From Bog-756 sp036511155 (GTDB taxonomy: Bacteria > Actinomycetota > Acidimicrobiia > Acidimicrobiales > RAAP-2), in assembly GCA_036511155.1 (NCBI GenBank), contig DATCCR010000285.1, positions 1 to 8,688 on the forward strand: 8,688 bases of DNA, given 5' to 3'. The translations under genes and the position numbers were made by a program. Below the pieces are notes generated by a model that was not told the origin of the DNA, made no database searches, and saw nothing but the letters and a program-made list of their open reading frames with translations. Positions 5,787-8,688 of the stretch are shown piece after piece. Every line of letters begins with the position of its first letter. The first letter of the stretch is position 1.

Positions 5787-6566
5787 TCAGGGAACCGACG
5801 CGCCGGTCGGGATGGTGACGATCGTGGCGTTCTGGGGAATGGTGAATGCCGAGGCCGGGGGCGAGGTCGTGTAGCTCGTCAACTCGAAGTTCTGCCCGCC
5901 GGACGAGCCGCTCGAGGACTGGACCCTGGCCAGGACCCCGGCCGACGTCACGCAGTAGGTGGTCTGGTCGCCGCCGTGGCTCCAGTGGGCGCAGGTCGCA
6001 TGCTGCCCGGCGATGGTCTCGTCCGAAAAGGTCAGGGACACGCCGGCCACGTGGGCGGCGATGGACGACTGCCACGCCTTCAGCACGGACAGCGCCGCGC
6101 TCCCGTTGTAGACGCCGATCAGACTGGTGAGCGCCGAGCCGGCCAGGCCCCCGCCGATCCCGGTGCAGGTGGCGCTGCCACCGCTGTCGGCCGAGCACGA
6201 GTAGGTCGTGGACCCGGTGTTGACCATCGAGGTGGTCGAGCCCGAGGCATCGGTGGTGCTGAACAGCTGCTTCGGGGGTGACTGGGCCAGCGTGATCGTC
6301 GAGGTCGATCCGCCGCTGGTGGACGTGTAGACGGCCTCGAACGTGGACTTCTGGGCCGCCTTCACATTGCCGGTCAGGGCGCCCAACTTCGAGGAGGCGT
6401 CACCCGACCCGGACGCCGTGGTGGCCGTGGAGCCCGACGCTCCCGTGGTGGTGGTCGATGACGACGAACTGCCGCATGCGGCGAGCAGGGACGCACCGGC
6501 GAGCGCGGCAACACCCACACCGACCGCCCGCTCCACCCTCGTCCTCCATCCTTGCCTACCGCTCAT
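5787..6566 (-). CDS. Ser/Thr/Gly-rich lipoprotein of unknown function
   Basis: This encodes 259 residues. A clear lipoprotein signal peptide has Arg residues in the n-region, the hydrophobic stretch AVGVGVAALAGASLLAAC, and the lipobox L28-A-A-C31, so the protein is exported and lipid-anchored. After the Cys, a low-complexity Ser/Thr/Gly/Ala linker (about 32-63) precedes a domain starting LGALTGNVKAAQKSTFEAVYTS. Alternating strands suggest a beta-rich fold. Cys pairs in YSCSADSGGSATCTG and HATCAHWSHGGDQTTYC may form disulfides. The opening 'FEAVYTSTSGGSTSTITLAQSPPKQLF' is reminiscent of LolA/LppX-type lipid-carrier lipoproteins, but I cannot assign a family. The ATG at 6564-6566 is chosen because GGAGG sits six bases upstream. 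The GTG at 6588-6590 would place the Shine-Dalgarno inside the gene. Stops converge with the phosphatase gene; the flavodoxin gene lies upstream on the same strand. Confidence 0.85.
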   Translation of the reverse strand: MSGRQGWRTRVERAVGVGVAALAGASLLAACGSSSSSTTTTGASGSTATTASGSGDASSKLGALTGNVKAAQKSTFEAVYTSTSGGSTSTITLAQSPPKQLFSTTDASGSTTSMVNTGSTTYSCSADSGGSATCTGIGGGLAGSALTSLIGVYNGSAALSVLKAWQSSIAAHVAGVSLTFSDETIAGQHATCAHWSHGGDQTTYCVTSAGVLARVQSSSGSSGGQNFELTSYTTSPPASAFTIPQNATIVTIPTGASVP

Positions 6567-6593
6567 CACGTTCCTCCTCGCGCTCGACACTGG

Positions 6594-6611
6594 GTCCGCC
6601 CTTCGGCGGAC
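6594..6611. other. Perfect 7-bp hairpin upstream of the lipoprotein gene
   Basis: GTCCGCC (6594-6600) and GGCGGAC (6605-6611) are perfectly complementary with a CTTC loop. It lies 27 bp before the lipoprotein start and could be a leader structure of that gene or a terminator-like element for transcripts coming from the flavodoxin gene. No T-run follows on the minus strand. Confidence 0.4.
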
Positions 6612-6643
6612 GGCCTCACCGCCACCCTGACATGCGGGATCCA

Positions 6644-6666
6644 GGGGACCAAGAGGCCTTGGCCCC
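6644..6666 (-). terminator. Hairpin after the flavodoxin gene, possible terminator
   Basis: GGGG(A)CCAAG (6644-6653) pairs with CTTGGCCCC (6658-6666), giving a nine-pair stem with one bulged A and an AGGC loop. It lies 19 bp beyond the flavodoxin stop on the transcribed side. There is no T-tract, so the terminator role rests on position and stem strength. Confidence 0.45.
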
Positions 6667-6685
6667 TACTCTGCCACGGCCGTTG

Positions 6686-7183
6686 TCAGGCGCCGTTCCC
6701 GCTCCGGAGCTCGGGCACGATCGAGTCCACCCAGGCGCGTACGCGGACGTCGTCGCGCCAATCGCCGGCGTGCTCCTTGGCCATGGCCCCGGCCATGAGC
6801 CCGTGGGCGTCGTCCGGGAGCCGACCGCCGAACGTCACGTGGCCCCGGGCGTGGACCTCGTCCATCAGGGCCTGGACGCCCTTGACCGGGGGGATCTCCC
6901 CCGCCGAGGCCGAGTCGTCGAGGGGCCCGCTCGAGAACAGCCAGGTCGGCCGCTCGGCCAACTCGCTGGCATGGTGCTTCACGAACCGGCGGGCGTCCTT
7001 GTGCCAGCGGAACTCGTAGAGCGCTCCACCGACGATGACCGCGTCGTAGGTGCCCACGTCACCGACGTCCCTGGCCTCGGTCACGTCGACCTCGAACCCC
7101 TGGGCCCGCAACTCGTCGCCCACGGACTCGGCCAAGCCTTCGGTCCCGTGCATCTTCGTTCCGTACGCCACCAGGATCGCCAT
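6686..7183 (-). CDS. Flavodoxin domain protein, HemG-like (Flavodoxin_5)
   Basis: This encodes 165 residues, the size of a single flavodoxin fold. The first strand and phosphate loop read ILVAYGTKMHGTEGLAESVGDEL (3-25), equivalent to the YASxxGxTexiA loop that grips FMN phosphate. The second loop is VIVGGALYEFRWHKDARRFV (49-68), and the third is WLFSSGPLDD (81-90). This arrangement matches the menaquinone-dependent protoporphyrinogen oxidase (HemG)/flavodoxin-domain group found widely in actinobacteria, where many copies are not dedicated to haem synthesis. It is expected to be a cytosolic FMN-binding electron-transfer or oxidoreductase protein; no haem gene is nearby, so I do not assign hemG. 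AAGGAGG (complement of 7189-7195) lies five bases before the ATG at 7181-7183, which fixes the start. It is divergent from the SRPBCC gene across a 183-bp region. Confidence 0.88.
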   Translation of the reverse strand: MAILVAYGTKMHGTEGLAESVGDELRAQGFEVDVTEARDVGDVGTYDAVIVGGALYEFRWHKDARRFVKHHASELAERPTWLFSSGPLDDSASAGEIPPVKGVQALMDEVHARGHVTFGGRLPDDAHGLMAGAMAKEHAGDWRDDVRVRAWVDSIVPELRSGNGA

Positions 7184-7366
7184 GTGCACCTCCTTGTGAC
7201 GCTCCATGGTGACCCCCGGCCGGCAACCCCCCAGGGGCGATGGTCGCCCGTGGTCGCACCCGGTCCGGCGACCGATGGTTGCACCGCGAAGCAGGAGCGA
7301 CGAGGATCTTCGGACAGGACAGTGGGCCCGGGTGGGCCGCCGAGTGTGGGAGGGGAGGTGGGGTGC
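7184..7366. promoter_or_regulatory. 183-bp divergent intergenic control region
   Basis: This gap separates the flavodoxin gene (minus) from the second SRPBCC gene (plus) and should hold both promoters. It contains three related 10-mers, TGGTCGCCCG (7241-7250), TGGTCGCACC (7251-7260) and TGGTTGCACC (7276-7285), in direct orientation. A 6-bp stem GGGCGA/TCGCCC (7235-7240/7244-7249) overlaps the first copy. I do not recognise convincing -35/-10 pairs. Confidence 0.4.
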
Positions 7367-7777
7367 ATGGCGATCAGCAGCTCGCACCGGTTCTCGTTCC
7401 TGACCGGGGCGCCCCCCGAACGGGTGTGGGCCGCTCTGACCTGTCCGGACACAACGCCCCGGTTCCTCCACGGAATGCGCCTGGAGTCGGCGTGGGTCCC
7501 GGGCTCACCCGTGGAGCTGCAGGCCCCCGCCGGGCACTCGGTCTCCGGCGAGGCGATCCGGGTCGACCCGCCCCGGTCGCTGTCGTTCGCTCTCGAACAG
7601 GGCACGGCGCCGTGCCGCATCATCGGCTGGGAGCTCCGACCCCACCCGGAGGGCACCGTCGTCCGCCTGAGCATCGACGACGTCGACGGCGACTGCGAGG
7701 AGGAGGTCGAGGACGTGTGGCTCCCGGTGGTGGCCGCCCTCCAGGGCCTGCTCGACACGCCCGCCGCCGGCGACTGA
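7367..7777 (+). CDS. SRPBCC domain protein (short AHSA1/polyketide-cyclase-like)
   Basis: This encodes 136 residues. The start HRFSFLTGAPPERVWAALTCPDTTPRFLHGMRLESAWVPGSPVEL (7-51) shows the first strand, the helix with the family's 'xxxxVWxALTdPexT' pattern and the 'LESxWxxGSPV' strand typical of small AHSA1-like SRPBCC proteins. The closing helix is EEVEDVWLPVVAALQGLLDT. An acidic run, DDVDGDCEEEVED, precedes it. The fold forms a hydrophobic ligand cavity; the ligand is unknown. It shares only the general fold pattern with the SRPBCC protein at 2949-3437, so a recent duplication is unlikely. GGAGG (7354-7358) eight bases before the ATG at 7367 supports the start. Unlike the first one, it has no adjacent ArsR gene. 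It is followed after 39 bp by the C69 gene. Much longer upstream reading in the same frame runs antisense to the flavodoxin gene and is not real. Confidence 0.88.
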   Translation: MAISSSHRFSFLTGAPPERVWAALTCPDTTPRFLHGMRLESAWVPGSPVELQAPAGHSVSGEAIRVDPPRSLSFALEQGTAPCRIIGWELRPHPEGTVVRLSIDDVDGDCEEEVEDVWLPVVAALQGLLDTPAAGD

Positions 7778-7803
7778 CCCGGCCCGGCAACCTCGCTCCT
7801 GGG

Positions 7804-7809
7804 TAGTGT
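7804..7809 (+). promoter_or_regulatory. -10 box for leaderless C69 peptidase gene
   Basis: TAGTGT lies seven bases before the ATG at 7817, with no Shine-Dalgarno sequence in between. It fits the TAnnnT leaderless pattern seen also at 2511-2516 and 5001-5006. No -35 box is obvious. Confidence 0.55.
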
Positions 7810-7816
7810 CGTCGCC

Positions 7817-8688
7817 ATGTGCGACACGCTCGTGGTGGTCGCCCCCGACCGGGTGCTGTTCGCCAAGAACAGCGACCGGAACCCCAACGAGGCCCAGTTG
7901 CTCGACTGGCAGCCCCGTCGCATCCACCCGGCCGGTGATCGACTCCGGTGCACGTGGATCGAGATCGACCAGGTGGCCGAGACCAACGGCGTCCTCCTGT
8001 CCAGGCCCTTCTGGATGTGGGGCGCCGAGATGGGCGCCAACGAGCACGGGGTGGTGATCGGCAACGAGGCCGTCTTCACCGACCAGCCCTACGCCCCCAC
8101 CGGGCTGACCGGCATGGACCTCCTGCGCCTGGCCCTGGAACGAGCCGACACCGCGCACACCGCCGTCGAGGTCATCACCGCACTGCTCGGCCGCCACGGC
8201 CAGGGCGGCGGGTGCGGCCACGAGGACCGCAGCTTCACGTACCACAACAGCTTCCTGGTGGCCGATGCCACCGAGGCCTACGTGGTCGAGTCAGCGGGCG
8301 CACTGTGGGACGTCGAGCGGGTCACCTCGGGCCTGCGGTCGATCAGCAACGGGCTGACCATCCCGGGGTTCGCCCATCACAACGCCGCCCTCCCCACCTA
8401 CTTCGCCAAGTCGAGGGTCCGCCAGGCCATCACCGGGTCGTGCGCCGCGTCGTCGCCCCGCGACCTGATGGCGGTGCTGCGCGACCACGGAGCGAAGGGT
8501 CCCGCACCACGCTGGGCGCCGGTGATCGGGGCCAAGGCCGCCCCGTGCATGCATGCCGGCGGCGGCATCAAGGCCACCTCGCAGACCACCGGCTCGTGGG
8601 TCGCCGAGTTGCGCCGCGACGGCGACCACCGCCACTGGGCGACGGCCACGTCGGCGCCGTGCACCAGCTTGTTCAAGCCGGTGCGGGG
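7817..8688 (+). CDS. C69/secernin-like Ntn-hydrolase (dipeptidase family), 3' end outside window
   Basis: The frame stays open from ATG 7817 to the right edge: 290 full codons and two extra bases. The N-terminus MCDTLVVVAPDRVLFAKNSDRNPNEAQ places Cys2 directly after Met1. Removal of Met1 would expose Cys as the catalytic nucleophile, as in peptidase family C69 (PepD-type dipeptidases, secernins) of the Ntn-hydrolase superfamily. FAKNSDRNPNEAQ (15-27), MWGAEMGANEHGVVIGNEAVFT (about 73-94), the HNSFLVADATEAYVVESAG segment and the SISNGLTI stretch are as expected of this family, which resembles secernin more than Lactobacillus PepD. Expected activity is hydrolysis of an amide, such as a dipeptide; the substrate is unknown. 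No signal peptide is seen, so it is probably cytosolic. Family members are around 400 residues, so roughly a quarter is missing beyond the window. The start is supported by Cys2 and by TAGTGT seven bases upstream. Confidence 0.87.
   Translation, partial: MCDTLVVVAPDRVLFAKNSDRNPNEAQLLDWQPRRIHPAGDRLRCTWIEIDQVAETNGVLLSRPFWMWGAEMGANEHGVVIGNEAVFTDQPYAPTGLTGMDLLRLALERADTAHTAVEVITALLGRHGQGGGCGHEDRSFTYHNSFLVADATEAYVVESAGALWDVERVTSGLRSISNGLTIPGFAHHNAALPTYFAKSRVRQAITGSCAASSPRDLMAVLRDHGAKGPAPRWAPVIGAKAAPCMHAGGGIKATSQTTGSWVAELRRDGDHRHWATATSAPCTSLFKPVR

Noticed and set aside
6686..7183. Assignment of the flavodoxin as hemG (protoporphyrinogen oxidase)
   Set aside because: The fold group fits, but there is no haem-biosynthesis gene nearby, and actinobacteria carry many such flavodoxin-domain proteins with other roles.
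6458..7366. Long N-terminal extension of the second SRPBCC protein
   Set aside because: The in-frame stretch lies antisense to the flavodoxin and lipoprotein genes and lacks SRPBCC-like sequence. GGAGG before ATG 7367 marks the true start.
7505..8245. A 246-codon minus-strand open frame
   Set aside because: It is antisense to the second SRPBCC and C69 genes, both of which have clear family motifs; its sequence is Gly/Val/His-rich without recognisable domains.
1..8688. Search for CRISPR arrays, tRNAs, insertion sequences, toxin-antitoxin pairs or biosynthetic clusters
   Set aside because: No spaced repeats, cloverleaf-like sequence, transposase or integrase motifs, or clustered core biosynthetic enzymes were seen by eye.

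Overview
This is a GC-rich, gene-dense chromosomal stretch. Its very high GC content, strong third-position GC bias, Ser/Thr-rich lipoproteins, DUF3089 lipoprotein, and apparently leaderless genes (TAnnnT placed 6-7 nt before ATG) all suggest an actinobacterium. The class Acidimicrobiia is a plausible but unproven guess. No tRNA, rRNA, CRISPR array, insertion sequence, integrase or phage gene was seen. No gene-free gap exceeds 300 bp; the longest is about 183 bp.

Layout. (1) 1-659, plus: 3' part of a secreted lipoprotein gene cut by the left window edge. (2) 676-2504, minus: a universal stress protein (UspA type) lies downstream of a DUF3089 alpha/beta-hydrolase-like lipoprotein. (3) 2505-2613: a divergent control region with a perfect 10-bp inverted repeat next to an ArsR-family gene. 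(4) 2614-5765, five plus-strand genes: the ArsR regulator and an AHSA1-type SRPBCC protein overlap by 4 bp; then come a TMEM175/DUF1211-type potassium-channel-like membrane protein, a classical short-chain dehydrogenase (SDR), and a histidine phosphatase. (5) 5787-7183, minus: a Ser/Thr/Gly-rich lipoprotein of unknown fold and an HemG-like flavodoxin. (6) 7367-8688, plus: a second, unrelated-looking SRPBCC protein, then a C69/secernin-like Ntn-hydrolase that runs off the right edge.

The best-supported functional unit is the ArsR/SRPBCC pair. Translational coupling, a strong Shine-Dalgarno sequence for each gene, and a palindrome overlapping the predicted promoter together suggest an autoregulated two-gene module. 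The remaining genes read as ordinary accessory or housekeeping functions: stress protein, cell-envelope lipoproteins, flavodoxin, oxidoreductase and phosphatase. I see no clear evidence of a new multi-gene system. The most rewarding signals are regulatory: the palindrome, the leaderless-type promoters (one made from the stop codon of the preceding gene), and a 9-bp tandem repeat that encodes the signal-peptide n-region of the DUF3089 protein.
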